From assembly GCA_015055965.1 (NCBI GenBank), contig SVHG01000009.1:1-64000 (forward strand): a stretch of 64,000 bases of DNA. Direction: 5' to 3'. Below the pieces are notes generated by a model. It made no database searches. It was not told the origin of the DNA and saw only the letters and a list, made by a program, of their open reading frames with translations. The stretch comes from Clostridiales bacterium. Lineage in GTDB: Bacteria; Bacillota; Clostridia; Christensenellales; Borkfalkiaceae. Within the stretch, counting starts at the first letter, position 1, and every line of letters starts with the position of its first letter. The translations under genes were made by a program, and so were the position numbers. Of this stretch, positions 15,953 to 24,603 are shown piece after piece.

Positions 15953-16573
15953 ATGAAGAAAACACAATTTTCTAAACCACTTTTAGAACGCGTTCCGTTA
16001 TATTTAAAATATCTTTACAGCATAAAAGATAATGAAAAAAGAGTTTCTTCTACTGCAATTTCTCAAGCGTTAAAGCTTGGGGAAGTGCAGGTAAGGAAGG
16101 ACTTAAACGTAATAAGCGGAAGCGGTAAGCCTAAAATAGGCTACGAGATACAAAGTTTAATTTGTAATTTAGAAGACTTTTTAGGTAAAACAAAAAGAGT
16201 TAAGGTTGCACTGGTTGGCGCAGGTAAGCTTGGTAAGGCGTTATACGGCTACGCCGGATTTGAAGAATACGGTGTGGAAATTTGCGCTGCTTTTGATCTT
16301 TTAGTAGAAAAAACCCAAGCCTTTCGTGATGAAAAATTAATTTATCCCATTGGCGCGTTTAGCGATTACGTTCGTGAAAATAACGTTATGATAGGTATTA
16401 TTGCAGTTCCCGAACAAAGCGCGCAGGCAACGGCAGATATGATGGTTAAAAGCGGTATTAAAGCCATTTGGAATTTTGCTCCGGGAAAAATCAACGTACC
16501 GCAAGAGGTTACGCTAAGAAGTGAAAATATGGCTGCGTCGTTAGCATTACTTGCAAGCGAATTTAAAGGATAA
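15953..16573 (+). CDS. rex: Redox-sensing transcriptional repressor Rex
   Basis: A 206-residue Rex protein. The N-terminal winged helix (RVPLYLKYL, VSSTAISQALKLGEVQVRKDL) is followed by a Rossmann domain (ALVGAGKLGKAL, about 83-94) that binds NADH, with the family C-terminal region. Rex represses fermentation and hydrogenase genes when NADH is low. It lies between the fumarate-reducing cluster and the hydrogenase genes, both expected targets. A clear canonical Rex operator (TTGTTAA-N4-TTAACAA) was not found in the window, so targets are inferred from context. RBS AAGGA upstream; it overlaps nothing and is followed after 3 bases by the next gene. Confidence 0.93.
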   Translation: MKKTQFSKPLLERVPLYLKYLYSIKDNEKRVSSTAISQALKLGEVQVRKDLNVISGSGKPKIGYEIQSLICNLEDFLGKTKRVKVALVGAGKLGKALYGYAGFEEYGVEICAAFDLLVEKTQAFRDEKLIYPIGAFSDYVRENNVMIGIIAVPEQSAQATADMMVKSGIKAIWNFAPGKINVPQEVTLRSENMAASLALLASEFKG

Positions 16574-16576
16574 AAA

Positions 16577-17263
16577 ATGGATTACGATAGAATTATTGCA
16601 GTAAGTAACGATAAAACCGTCTATCACCACGGTGATAAACGCATTAAGGCTTACGCGTTAAAGGAAGGCTTTGTTTACGCTTTAGAAGAGGCTTTAAAAA
16701 CGGCTAAGGTATTAAATAAAACGCAACTAAGAGTTCCCCCAATTTATTCGGTTACTGCAAATGAAAAGGGCGTGGAATGTGTTGGCGAATTTATTGAAGG
16801 TGAAACGTTGCTTTCAATACTTAAGCAAGACTTAACGAATTATAAGAGCGTTATAGATGAATTTCTTTTATTGCACAAGGAAATACACTCTTATAAAAAC
16901 GTTCTTAGTGATGATGAAGGCTGTGATAACCAATCCTTAGACTCACGTTTTGCTAACGATACCCTATGCCACGGTAAGTATGCTTTAGAAAACGTTATAA
17001 AAGACAAACAGGGCAATTTGTACGTTATAGATTGGGTTAACGCATTTGAAGGGAACAAGGAAAAGGATTGCATGATAACTTATTTCCTTTGTTTATATTC
17101 ATTAGGTCAACCTGTTGCCGATTATTATTTAGAAGGCTATTGTAAGCTTAACTCAACCAGCGAGGCAGAAGTAAGGAAAGAAGAATCTTTTGCTTTGCGT
17201 TATTTAGTTAAAAATTTTAAAGGAAGTAAAAACTCCTTTTTTACGTCATTATTAAATAAGTGA
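16577..17263 (+). CDS. APH/choline-kinase-fold protein, possibly a pseudokinase
   Basis: A 228-residue protein resembling aminoglycoside phosphotransferase-fold kinases. The catalytic segment reads LCHGKYALENVI and is followed by LYVIDWVNAFEG. In active members the first motif is HGD-x2-x-x-N with Asp as catalytic base; here that Asp is Lys, while the later Asn and metal-binding Asp (IDW) remain. The N-terminal nucleotide-binding lobe is short. It may therefore bind a ligand without phosphorylating it, or be a divergent kinase. It follows rex by 3 bases and precedes the hydrogenase-associated ferredoxins, suggesting a role there. No specific function can be assigned. Confidence 0.55.
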   Translation: MDYDRIIAVSNDKTVYHHGDKRIKAYALKEGFVYALEEALKTAKVLNKTQLRVPPIYSVTANEKGVECVGEFIEGETLLSILKQDLTNYKSVIDEFLLLHKEIHSYKNVLSDDEGCDNQSLDSRFANDTLCHGKYALENVIKDKQGNLYVIDWVNAFEGNKEKDCMITYFLCLYSLGQPVADYYLEGYCKLNSTSEAEVRKEESFALRYLVKNFKGSKNSFFTSLLNK

Positions 17264-17323
17264 TTAAAATTGTAAAAAACAACGGCTACGCCGTAAAAAG
17301 ATAAAATCAATAGGAGAAAAAAC

Positions 17324-17563
17324 ATGAAAATTACCGTATGTATCGGAAGTTCTTGCCATATTAAAGGCTCACGAATCGTAGTTGAAGAATTACAAAAGTT
17401 GATTGCAGAACATGGGATTGGAAACAAGGTTGAACTAGAAGGAACGTTCTGCATGAACAAATGTCAACAAGGCGTATGCGTAACCATAGGCGACGAATTT
17501 TTCTCTGTAACACCGGAAGGTGTTGGTGAATTTTTCCAAGAAGTTCTTAAGAGGGTTAACTAA
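17324..17563 (+). CDS. Thioredoxin-like [2Fe-2S] ferredoxin 1
   Basis: A 79-residue NuoE-like thioredoxin-fold ferredoxin with the four-ligand pattern CIGSSC (6-11) and CMNKC-x4-C (around 44-52). Such stand-alone proteins carry electrons to or from hydrogenases and NADH modules. It follows an AGGAG site and shares a TAATG stop/start with a homologous gene, so the pair likely arose by tandem duplication. A 60-base gap with a small ACGGC/GCCGT hairpin separates it from the kinase-like gene. Confidence 0.85.
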   Translation: MKITVCIGSSCHIKGSRIVVEELQKLIAEHGIGNKVELEGTFCMNKCQQGVCVTIGDEFFSVTPEGVGEFFQEVLKRVN

Positions 17564-17817
17564 TGTTAATAGTTCAAATTTGCATAGGATCTTCATGCCA
17601 TTTAAAGGGTGCGCCGGAGATCGTTGAAATGTTCCAAGCAGAAATTGAAAAGCATCAGCTTGAAAACGACGTTGTTTTAACAGGCTCTTTTTGCGCGGGT
17701 AAATGTAACCGTTCAGGTGTAACCATCACCGTAAACGACGACGTTTATCCTGGAATAACTATAGAAAACTTCAAAGAATTTTTTAACGAGAAAATTTTAA
17801 AACCCGTTAGAGGGTAG
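17563..17817 (+). CDS. Thioredoxin-like [2Fe-2S] ferredoxin 2
   Basis: An 84-residue paralogue of the preceding protein, with CIGSSC at 7-12 and CAGKC near 45-49. The family is NuoE C-terminal-domain-like. Overlap with its twin and the 10-base gap to the hydrogenase-like gene mark one transcription unit. Two non-identical carriers could serve the two different [FeFe]-hydrogenases in the same operon, but that is inference. Confidence 0.85.
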   Translation: MLIVQICIGSSCHLKGAPEIVEMFQAEIEKHQLENDVVLTGSFCAGKCNRSGVTITVNDDVYPGITIENFKEFFNEKILKPVRG

Positions 17818-17827
17818 AGGTTAATTT

Positions 17828-19501
17828 ATGAATTGCTTGACTTTAAAGAAATCGAACTGTAAAAACTGTTATAAATGTATAAGGAATTGCCCTGTAAAGG
17901 CAATACGCTTTTCGGGTAACCAAGCTCATATTATAAGTAACGAATGTATTTTATGCGGTCAATGCTTCGTTGTTTGCCCACAAAACGCAAAGGAAATCGT
18001 AAACGAAACGGAAAAGGCAAAGGTTCTTATTCAATCAGGCGATAAGGTTATCGTTAGCCTTGCTCCTTCCTTTATTGCAAATTATGAAGGCGTTGGTATA
18101 GAAAGCATGCGTGAAGCGCTTAAAAAGCTAGGCTTTTACGACGTGGAAGAAACGGCAATAGGCGCAACCATCGTTAAAAACGAATATGAAAGAATGCTTA
18201 AAGAAGAAAATAAAGATATTTTAATATCTTCTTGCTGTCATTCAGTAAATCTTCTTATTCAAAAATATTTTCCGGACCAGTTGCAATATCTTGCAGACGT
18301 AATGTCACCCATGCAGGCGCATTGTTACGATATTAAAAAGCGTTATCCTGATGCGAAAACTGTGTTTATTGGGCCTTGCGTTGCAAAAAAGGATGAAGCA
18401 AGTCACTATGAAGGTATCGTAGACGCCGTTCTTACTTACGAAGAGCTCACTAACTGGTTAATAAGCGAAAAGGTAGAATTAAAACAGGATATAGACGATT
18501 ACGAAAAGTCAAAGGCAAGATTTTTCCCCACGACCGGCGGTATTTTAAAGACCATGGCGCAGGATTTAAAGGAATACACCTATCTTGCGATAGACGGTAC
18601 GGAAAACTGTATTAACGCGCTTAAGGATATTCAAAGCGGTAAAATACATAAATGCTTTATTGAAATGTCTTCGTGTATAGGTAGCTGTGTTGGTGGCCCG
18701 GTAATGGAAAAATATCATAAAGCGCCCATTCAGTCTTATAACGCAGTTGCTCGCTATGCAGGTAAAGAGGATTTTGAGGTTAATCAACCGGAAAGCTTTG
18801 AGCTTCGCAAATTCTTTACCACGATAGAAAAGGAATTAAACACTCCTTCAGAAGCAGAAATTCAAGAAGTGTTAAAGCAAATGGGTAAAACCAAGCCTTC
18901 AGATGAAATTAACTGTTCATCATGCGGTTATCCCACCTGTAGAGATAAAGCTATTGCTATTATTCACGGAAAGTCAGAAATTTCAATGTGCTTACCTTTC
19001 CTTAAGGAAAAAGCAGAAAGCTTTTCAGATAGCATTATAAATAATACTCCCAACGGTATAATCGTTTTAAACGATAAGCTTGAAGTTCAGCAAATCAACC
19101 GCGCTGCAAGAAAGATACTTAACGTTCGCTCTGCATCAGACGTCTTAGGCGATCAGGTAGTTAGAATTTTAGATCCGCAAGTATTTATGCAGGTGCGCGA
19201 TTCACGTAGAACGGTAAGAAATAAACGTTTATATCTTGCGGAATATAAAAAATACGTTGAACAAACGGTTGTTTACGATTTAGAAGGCAATATGATTATT
19301 TGTATCATGCGTGACGTTTCTGATGAAGAGGGCGAACGCCAAAAGAAGGAATCTATTAGCCAACAAACCATTGAAATTGCCGATAAGGTGGTAGAAAAAC
19401 AGATGCGTATCGTTCAAGAAATCGCATCTTTACTTGGTGAAACTGCCGCAGAAACCAAAATCGCGCTAACCAAATTGAAGGAGTCCATTACAGATGAATG
19501 A
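17828..19501 (+). CDS. [FeFe]-hydrogenase with C-terminal PAS domain (sensory, HydS-like)
   Basis: A 557-residue protein. A two-cluster ferredoxin domain (CKNCYKCIRNC, 11-21; CILCGQCFVVC, 40-50) precedes the H-cluster domain: SSCCHS at 134-139, IGPCVAKKDE at 181-190 and SSCIGSCVGG at 281-290. The four expected ligands are there, but the motifs deviate from catalytic forms (usual TSCCP and MACxxGC). After these comes another Cys cluster (NCSSCGYPTC...C) and a PAS domain (SIINNTPNGIIVLNDKLEV). This layout marks group C, thought to sense H2 or redox state. The SpoIIE/PP2C phosphatase encoded next (8-base overlap) is the likely output. Confidence 0.85.
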   Translation: MNCLTLKKSNCKNCYKCIRNCPVKAIRFSGNQAHIISNECILCGQCFVVCPQNAKEIVNETEKAKVLIQSGDKVIVSLAPSFIANYEGVGIESMREALKKLGFYDVEETAIGATIVKNEYERMLKEENKDILISSCCHSVNLLIQKYFPDQLQYLADVMSPMQAHCYDIKKRYPDAKTVFIGPCVAKKDEASHYEGIVDAVLTYEELTNWLISEKVELKQDIDDYEKSKARFFPTTGGILKTMAQDLKEYTYLAIDGTENCINALKDIQSGKIHKCFIEMSSCIGSCVGGPVMEKYHKAPIQSYNAVARYAGKEDFEVNQPESFELRKFFTTIEKELNTPSEAEIQEVLKQMGKTKPSDEINCSSCGYPTCRDKAIAIIHGKSEISMCLPFLKEKAESFSDSIINNTPNGIIVLNDKLEVQQINRAARKILNVRSASDVLGDQVVRILDPQVFMQVRDSRRTVRNKRLYLAEYKKYVEQTVVYDLEGNMIICIMRDVSDEEGERQKKESISQQTIEIADKVVEKQMRIVQEIASLLGETAAETKIALTKLKESITDE

Positions 19502-20666
19502 TTTATGTGCCGATATCGGATACAGAAGTATTAATCATGAAGGCGAGCTTCTTTGCGGTGATCATATAGACGTTGTTAATTCCGGCGAAAATTCTACCAT
19601 TATAGTTTTAGCAGACGGACTTGGAAGCGGTGTTAAGGCAAGTATTTTATCCACTCTAACCTCAAAGATAATTTCCACCATGATGGCAGAGGGATTAACT
19701 CTTGAGGATTGCGTTAAAACTATTGCAGAAACACTACCAATATGCTCTACGAGAGGTGTTGCGTATTCAACGTTTACAATTATTCACCTTGTAAATAACG
19801 AAGAAGCGGAAATTATTCAATATGATAACCCACACGTAATACTTATTAGAAACGGCAAAAATTACGATTACAGCAAGCAAGAAATGAATATAGAAGGCAA
19901 AAGAATTTTTAGAACCAATATTAGGCTTATGGAGGGCGACGTTTTTTTAGCTATGAGCGACGGATGTCCCCACGCCGGTATTGGTAGAATGTATAATTTT
20001 GGTTGGAAAAGGGAAGAAATCGCTTCGTTTATGGAGCCCCTTACTCTTGCCGGCTATACTGCAAAAACGCTTTCCACTATACTTATTGATGAAGTTAACA
20101 AGCTTTACGCCCAAAAACCGGGTGATGATGCTACTGCATGCGTTATTAAAATAAGAAAGCGCGAGCCTATGAATTTATTATTCGGTCCTCCTGCAAATAA
20201 GGGGGATAACGATAGAATGATGTCGCTATTCTTTTCTAAAGAAGGTAAGCATATCGTTTGCGGAGGAACGACTTCAGGTATCGTTTCACGCTATTTAGGT
20301 AAGCCAATAAAGGCTTCTTTATCCTTTGAGAAGTCAGACGTTCCGCCTATTGCAGAAATAGAAGGAGTTGACCTTGTTACGGAAGGAGTTATTACCATTA
20401 ACAAGGTGTTAGAGTACGCTAAAAACTACCTAGATGATAACGAAAGCTACCAACAATGGAGCTTTAAAAGAGATGGCGCGTCACTTATATGCAGATTACT
20501 TTTTGAAGAAGCAACAGATATTAACTTTTTTGTTGGAAGAGCAATAAACCCGGCTCACCAAAATCCAGAGCTTCCAATCAATTTCAATATTAAAATGAAT
20601 TTGGTTAAGGAGCTTTCGGCCTGCCTTGAAAAAATGGGCAAAAGAATAAAAGTTAGTTATTTTTGA
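19494..20666 (+). CDS. SpoIIE/PP2C-family serine phosphatase
   Basis: A 390-residue protein with PP2C/SpoIIE features: an Asp-Gly motif in VLADGLGSG (metal site), AMSDG, and the C-terminal DDATACVI of the catalytic core in the first 225 residues. A further region of about 160 residues has no clear family. Phosphatases of this kind accompany PAS-containing [FeFe]-hydrogenases in Clostridia and are proposed to relay the H2/redox signal. Its start lies inside the sensory hydrogenase gene (8-base overlap) with AAGGAG upstream; the catalytic hydrogenase follows after 10 bases. The protein it acts on is unknown. Confidence 0.85.
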   Translation: MNDLCADIGYRSINHEGELLCGDHIDVVNSGENSTIIVLADGLGSGVKASILSTLTSKIISTMMAEGLTLEDCVKTIAETLPICSTRGVAYSTFTIIHLVNNEEAEIIQYDNPHVILIRNGKNYDYSKQEMNIEGKRIFRTNIRLMEGDVFLAMSDGCPHAGIGRMYNFGWKREEIASFMEPLTLAGYTAKTLSTILIDEVNKLYAQKPGDDATACVIKIRKREPMNLLFGPPANKGDNDRMMSLFFSKEGKHIVCGGTTSGIVSRYLGKPIKASLSFEKSDVPPIAEIEGVDLVTEGVITINKVLEYAKNYLDDNESYQQWSFKRDGASLICRLLFEEATDINFFVGRAINPAHQNPELPINFNIKMNLVKELSACLEKMGKRIKVSYF

Positions 20667-20676
20667 GGATGAGATT

Positions 20677-22098
20677 ATGAAAAAATTTGACACTAAAGTA
20701 CAACATCTTAAATATAAAGTATTACGTGAGGTTGCCCGCGAGGCATGGGCAGATAGACTCACGTACACGGCCTTAGATATTCCCACTCGCTTAGTACCCG
20801 GTAAAGTACCCACGATGCGTTGTTGTGTTTATAAAGAAAGAGCGATACTTGGAGAACGCGTTAAGCTTGCTATGGGTGGTGATAGAGATAATCCAAACGT
20901 TATCGAGGTTATTGATATTGCGTGTGATGAATGTCCTTCCGCAGGTTACGAGGTAAGCTCTGCGTGCAGAGGTTGTCTTGCTCACCGTTGCGAAGACGTT
21001 TGTAAGCGTGGTGCAATTACCTTTGACCACAACCACGTTGCGCATATAGATAAATCAAAATGCGTAGAATGTGGCGCGTGCGCAAAGGTTTGCCCCTATA
21101 CTGCAATTATTAACCATAAACGTCCCTGTCAGGTTGCGTGTAAAATCAAAGCTATTTCTATAAATGAAACCAAAGCGGCGGTTATTGATAATAGCAAGTG
21201 TATTTCTTGTGGCGCGTGCGTATATCAATGCCCCTTCGGCGCTATTTCAGATAAATCTTTCATTTTAAGTATGATAGATATTATTAAAAAGAGTGAAAAC
21301 AATTCAAAATATAAGGTTTATGCAATCGTTGCTCCTTCTATTTCAAGCCAATTCACTTATGCAAAATTAGGTCAGGTTATCACAGGGCTTAAAAATTTAG
21401 GCTTCTATACCGTTATAGAAGCGGCTCTTGGTGCAGATATGGTAGCTTATTCAGAAAGCCAAGAGCTTGCAGAAAAGGGATTTTTAACAAGCTCATGCTG
21501 TCCTGCATTCGTAGATTTTATAGAAAAGCATTTCCCCAATTTAACTCACCTTATTTCACACAACTTATCTCCAATGGGAGCGCTTGCTAAATACGTAAAG
21601 AGCAACGATCCCAACTGTAAGGTTATATTTATTGGACCTTGCACCGCAAAGAAAATGGAATTCCAAAAGGATAAGGTTAAGGATTACGTTGATTGTGTTA
21701 TCACCTTTGAAGAATTGCAGGCGTTATTTGATAGTCGTGATATGGATATATCTACCTTAGAAGAGGGTGTTCTTGATAACGCTTCTTACTACGGAAGAAT
21801 TTTTGCCCGTAGCGGTGGTTTATCAGATGCAGTTGCACAGGCTATTAAAGAACAAAATATTAATTTTGAAGCAAAGCCAATCGTGTGTGACGGTATTGAA
21901 CAATGTAAAATGGCGTTACTTCGTAAAAGCAAGAACGCTTTAGATGCAAACTTTATTGAAGGTATGGCTTGTATTAACGGTTGTATCGGTGGTGCAGGCT
22001 GTTTAACTCACGGCGAAAAGAATAAGGCTGAAGTAGATAAATACGGCAGGGAAGCGCTAGAAAAAACTATTGGCGACGCTATTTCTGTTTTAAAATAA
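20677..22098 (+). CDS. Catalytic [FeFe]-hydrogenase (group B-like, ferredoxin-linked)
   Basis: A 473-residue monomeric hydrogenase. The N-terminal region is Cys-rich with several [4Fe-4S] motifs (CRGCLAHRCEDVC; CVECGACAKVC, 129-139; CISCGACVYQC, 175-185). The H-cluster motifs are canonical: TSSCCPAF (271-278), FIGPCTAKKME (318-328) and EGMACINGCIGG. It should reduce protons to H2 with ferredoxin, or the reverse. No signal peptide is visible. Co-location with a sensory hydrogenase, a phosphatase and two [2Fe-2S] carriers suggests H2-responsive control. It is a natural sink for ferredoxin reduced by the Hdr-Flx proteins. Confidence 0.9.
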   Translation: MKKFDTKVQHLKYKVLREVAREAWADRLTYTALDIPTRLVPGKVPTMRCCVYKERAILGERVKLAMGGDRDNPNVIEVIDIACDECPSAGYEVSSACRGCLAHRCEDVCKRGAITFDHNHVAHIDKSKCVECGACAKVCPYTAIINHKRPCQVACKIKAISINETKAAVIDNSKCISCGACVYQCPFGAISDKSFILSMIDIIKKSENNSKYKVYAIVAPSISSQFTYAKLGQVITGLKNLGFYTVIEAALGADMVAYSESQELAEKGFLTSSCCPAFVDFIEKHFPNLTHLISHNLSPMGALAKYVKSNDPNCKVIFIGPCTAKKMEFQKDKVKDYVDCVITFEELQALFDSRDMDISTLEEGVLDNASYYGRIFARSGGLSDAVAQAIKEQNINFEAKPIVCDGIEQCKMALLRKSKNALDANFIEGMACINGCIGGAGCLTHGEKNKAEVDKYGREALEKTIGDAISVLK

Positions 22099-22109
22099 TA
22101 AATAAACAG

Positions 22110-22138
22110 TTGCAAAAAACGATTAACTGTGGTAAAAT
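22110..22138 (+). promoter_or_regulatory. Promoter of pckA
   Basis: TTGCAA, a 17-base spacer ending TGG, and TAAAAT form an extended -10 promoter. ACAGTT...AACTGT flanks the -35 and spacer, and AACGATT...AATCGTT spans the -10; either could be an operator. No Rex consensus was recognised. Confidence 0.65.
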
Positions 22139-22206
22139 ATCAATCGTTGTTTGTAATAACGCTTAAATTATAAAAAAATTTTAAAAATAAATAAAAGGAA
22201 GAAAAA

Positions 22207-23811
22207 ATGAAAACACTTGATTTAACAAAGTACGGCATTTTAGGTACTACTGAAATCGTTCACAACCCCTCTTACGAAGATTTATTCGTAGCAGAAACTG
22301 ATCCCTCTCTTACCGGCTTTGAAAAAGGCCAAGTAACCGAGCTTGGCGCAGTTAACGTTATGACCGGTATTTACACTGGCCGTTCACCCAAAGATAAATT
22401 TATCGTTATGGATGAAAATTCAAAGGATACCGTTTGGTGGACTTCTGATGAATTCAAGAACGATAACCATCCTTGCAGTGAAGAAACTTGGGCTGCAGTT
22501 AAGGAGCTTGCAGTTAAAGAGCTTTGCAACAAGAAATTATACGTTATGGACGTTTTCTGTGGCGCAAATAAGGATAGCCGTTTAGCAATTCGTTTCATTA
22601 TGGAGGTTGCTTGGCAGGCTCACTTCGTAAAGAATATGTTTATTTCTCCTTCCGCAGAAGAGCTTGAAAGCTTTGAGCCCGATTTCGTTTGCTACAACGC
22701 ATCAAAGGCAAAGGTAGAAAACTATAAGGAATTAGGTCTTAACAGCGAAACCGCAGTTGTATTTAACACCACTTCACGCGAACAGGTAATTTTAAATACT
22801 TGGTACGGTGGCGAAATGAAGAAGGGTATGTTCTCTATGATGAACTATTATCTTCCTTTAAACGGTATGGCGTCAATGCACTGCTCAGCTAATACCGATA
22901 TGGAAGGTAAAAACACCGCATTATTCTTCGGTCTTTCCGGTACTGGTAAAACCACTCTTTCAACCGATCCTAAGCGTCTTTTAATTGGTGACGACGAACA
23001 CGGTTGGGATGATAACGGCGTTTTCAACTTTGAAGGCGGTTGCTATGCAAAGGTTATTAACCTAGATAAGGATTCAGAACCCGATATCTATAAGGCAATC
23101 AGAAGAAACGCTCTTTTAGAAAACGTTACCGTTGATGAAAACGGTGTTTGTGATTTCGCAGACGGTTCTGTAACCGAAAACACCCGTGTTTCTTATCCTA
23201 TTAACCATATTGAAAAAATCGTACGTCCCGTATCTACTGCTCCCGATGCAAAGAACGTTATCTTCTTATCTGCAGACGCATTCGGCGTACTTCCCCCCGT
23301 TTCAATTCTTACTCCTGAACAAGCTCAATACTACTTCTTATCAGGCTTCACCTCTAAGCTAGCCGGTACTGAAAGAGGTATAACCGAGCCCACTCCTACC
23401 TTCTCTGCATGCTTCGGTCAAGCTTTCTTAGAGCTTCACCCCACTAAATATGCAGAAGAGCTTGTAAAGAAGATGGAAAAGAGCGGTGCTAAGGCTTACT
23501 TAGTAAACACCGGTTGGAACGGAACGGGCAAGAGAATTTCTATTAAGGATACCCGTGGTATTATCGACGCTATTTTAGATGGTTCAATCCTTAAAGCAGA
23601 AACCAAAACCATTCCTCACTTCGATTTAGAAGTTCCCACCGCGCTTCCCGGTGTTGATAGTGGCATTTTAGATCCCAGAGATACTTATGCAGATGCAGCT
23701 CAATGGGAAGAAAAGGCTAAGGATTTAGCTGGTAGATTCGTTAAGAACTTCGTTAAGTACACCGGTAACGAAGCTGGTAAGGCTCTTGTTAAGGCTGGTC
23801 CTAAGGCGTAA
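22207..23811 (+). CDS. pckA: Phosphoenolpyruvate carboxykinase (ATP)
   Basis: A 534-residue ATP-type PEPCK of normal length. It shows the P-loop GLSGTGKTT (242-250), the metal site LIGDDEHGW (259-267), and the family segment TGRSPKDKF near 58-65. In succinate-producing anaerobes it runs toward oxaloacetate, fixing CO2 and conserving ATP from PEP. That direction is inferred here from the malate/fumarate cluster 6 kb upstream. It has its own promoter and is followed by a strong terminator, so it is expressed apart from the hydrogenase operon. Confidence 0.97.
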   Translation: MKTLDLTKYGILGTTEIVHNPSYEDLFVAETDPSLTGFEKGQVTELGAVNVMTGIYTGRSPKDKFIVMDENSKDTVWWTSDEFKNDNHPCSEETWAAVKELAVKELCNKKLYVMDVFCGANKDSRLAIRFIMEVAWQAHFVKNMFISPSAEELESFEPDFVCYNASKAKVENYKELGLNSETAVVFNTTSREQVILNTWYGGEMKKGMFSMMNYYLPLNGMASMHCSANTDMEGKNTALFFGLSGTGKTTLSTDPKRLLIGDDEHGWDDNGVFNFEGGCYAKVINLDKDSEPDIYKAIRRNALLENVTVDENGVCDFADGSVTENTRVSYPINHIEKIVRPVSTAPDAKNVIFLSADAFGVLPPVSILTPEQAQYYFLSGFTSKLAGTERGITEPTPTFSACFGQAFLELHPTKYAEELVKKMEKSGAKAYLVNTGWNGTGKRISIKDTRGIIDAILDGSILKAETKTIPHFDLEVPTALPGVDSGILDPRDTYADAAQWEEKAKDLAGRFVKNFVKYTGNEAGKALVKAGPKA

Positions 23812-23842
23812 TAATAAGTTAAAAATTTAACGAAAAATAATA

Positions 23843-23872
23843 AAAAAGCGAGGTTTTTAATCTCGCTTTTTG
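23843..23872 (+). terminator. Terminator after pckA
   Basis: A 10-bp stem AAAAAGCGAG/CTCGCTTTTT with a 9-base loop and terminal T-run, 32 bases after the pckA stop. Confidence 0.88.
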
Positions 23873-23887
23873 TTATGTAAAATATTA

Positions 23888-23907
23888 GATAATCGCGCTA
23901 TAGAGCC
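23888..23907 (+). repeat. Dispersed intergenic repeat, copy 3 (diverged)
   Basis: GATAATCGCGCTATAGAGCC followed by a T-run. It matches the TAATCG...TATAG core of the family but lacks the GCCGT left end. It lies between two terminators in the convergent gap between pckA and mntP. Confidence 0.4.
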
Positions 23908-23950
23908 ACTTTTTATATACAAAACGTAAAAATTATGCAAAAAACAATTT

Positions 23951-23997
23951 AAAAAGCACCGTAAAAGAAAAAAATCTTTTAAGGTGCTTTTATTTTT
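23951..23997. terminator. Bidirectional terminator between pckA and mntP
   Basis: AAAAAGCACC pairs with GGTGCTTTT, with a second AAAAGA/TCTTTT pairing inside. A T-run follows on the plus strand and the A-run gives one on the minus strand. It sits 38 bases beyond the 3' end of the minus-strand mntP gene, so it likely serves that gene too. Confidence 0.75.
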
Positions 23998-24034
23998 ACC
24001 TAATCGTTATTAATAGCTTATAAATTCGTTATTA

Positions 24035-24601
24035 TTAGAAAGCAAGAACGCCAAGATGCTCAAGTAGAATTTTTAAGCCCATTAGTATTAAAATTACACC
24101 GCCGATAAATTCCGCTTTATTTTTTAATGCAGAGCCAAATTTACAGCCTATAAACGCGCCTGCAAAGCATAATATAAGGGTAGTTGCGCCGATTATAGAA
24201 ATAGACGTAAAGATATTAACCTGTAAGAAAGCAAAGGTAATACCAACGGCTAACGCGTCTATGCTGGTTGCTATTGCCATAAGTAAAAGCTCGCCTATAG
24301 CAAGGTTATCGCCACATTCATCCTCTTCCTTTTTGAAGGATTCAATAGCCATTTTACCGCCGATAAAGGCAAGTAATCCAAATGCAATCCAATGGTCAAC
24401 GGGCACTATGTAGCTTTCAAACTGCTTACCCAAGAACCAGCCTATAAGTGGCATTAAGGCTTGCGCTCCGCCAAAGAAAAGGGCGATTATGCTTGCGCGC
24501 TTAACGCTAAAGGGGCGCATTTTAATACCCTTGCAAAGGGCAACGGCAAATGCGTCCATAGAAAGCCCGATTGCAATAATAAAAATTTCCCAAAAGGTCA
24601 T
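24035..24601 (-). CDS. mntP: Manganese efflux pump MntP
   Basis: A 188-residue, six-helix membrane protein with the two conserved Asp-containing segments of MntP: GLSMDAFAVALCKG near residue 15 and ATSIDALAVGITFAF near 115. The length is typical. It exports Mn2+ to limit toxicity. It follows the MATE gene by 2 bases on the same strand, so it has no room for its own yybP-ykoY riboswitch, which often precedes mntP; none was recognised upstream of the MATE gene either. Confidence 0.93.
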   Translation of the reverse strand: MTFWEIFIIAIGLSMDAFAVALCKGIKMRPFSVKRASIIALFFGGAQALMPLIGWFLGKQFESYIVPVDHWIAFGLLAFIGGKMAIESFKKEEDECGDNLAIGELLLMAIATSIDALAVGITFAFLQVNIFTSISIIGATTLILCFAGAFIGCKFGSALKNKAEFIGGVILILMGLKILLEHLGVLAF

Positions 24602-24603
24602 GA

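Noticed and set aside
17210..17242. AAAGGA...TCCTTTTTT hairpin as a terminator
   Set aside because: It lies inside the final codons of the kinase-like gene, the stem is short and the operon seems to continue, so it is probably chance.
17828..19501. Treating the PAS-containing hydrogenase as a normal H2-producing enzyme
   Set aside because: Its H-cluster motifs deviate from catalytic forms and it carries a PAS domain next to a phosphatase, which fits a sensor better.
22099..22206. Rex operator at the pckA promoter
   Set aside because: There are inverted repeats (ACAGTT/AACTGT) but they do not match the usual TTGTTAA-N4-TTAACAA form closely.
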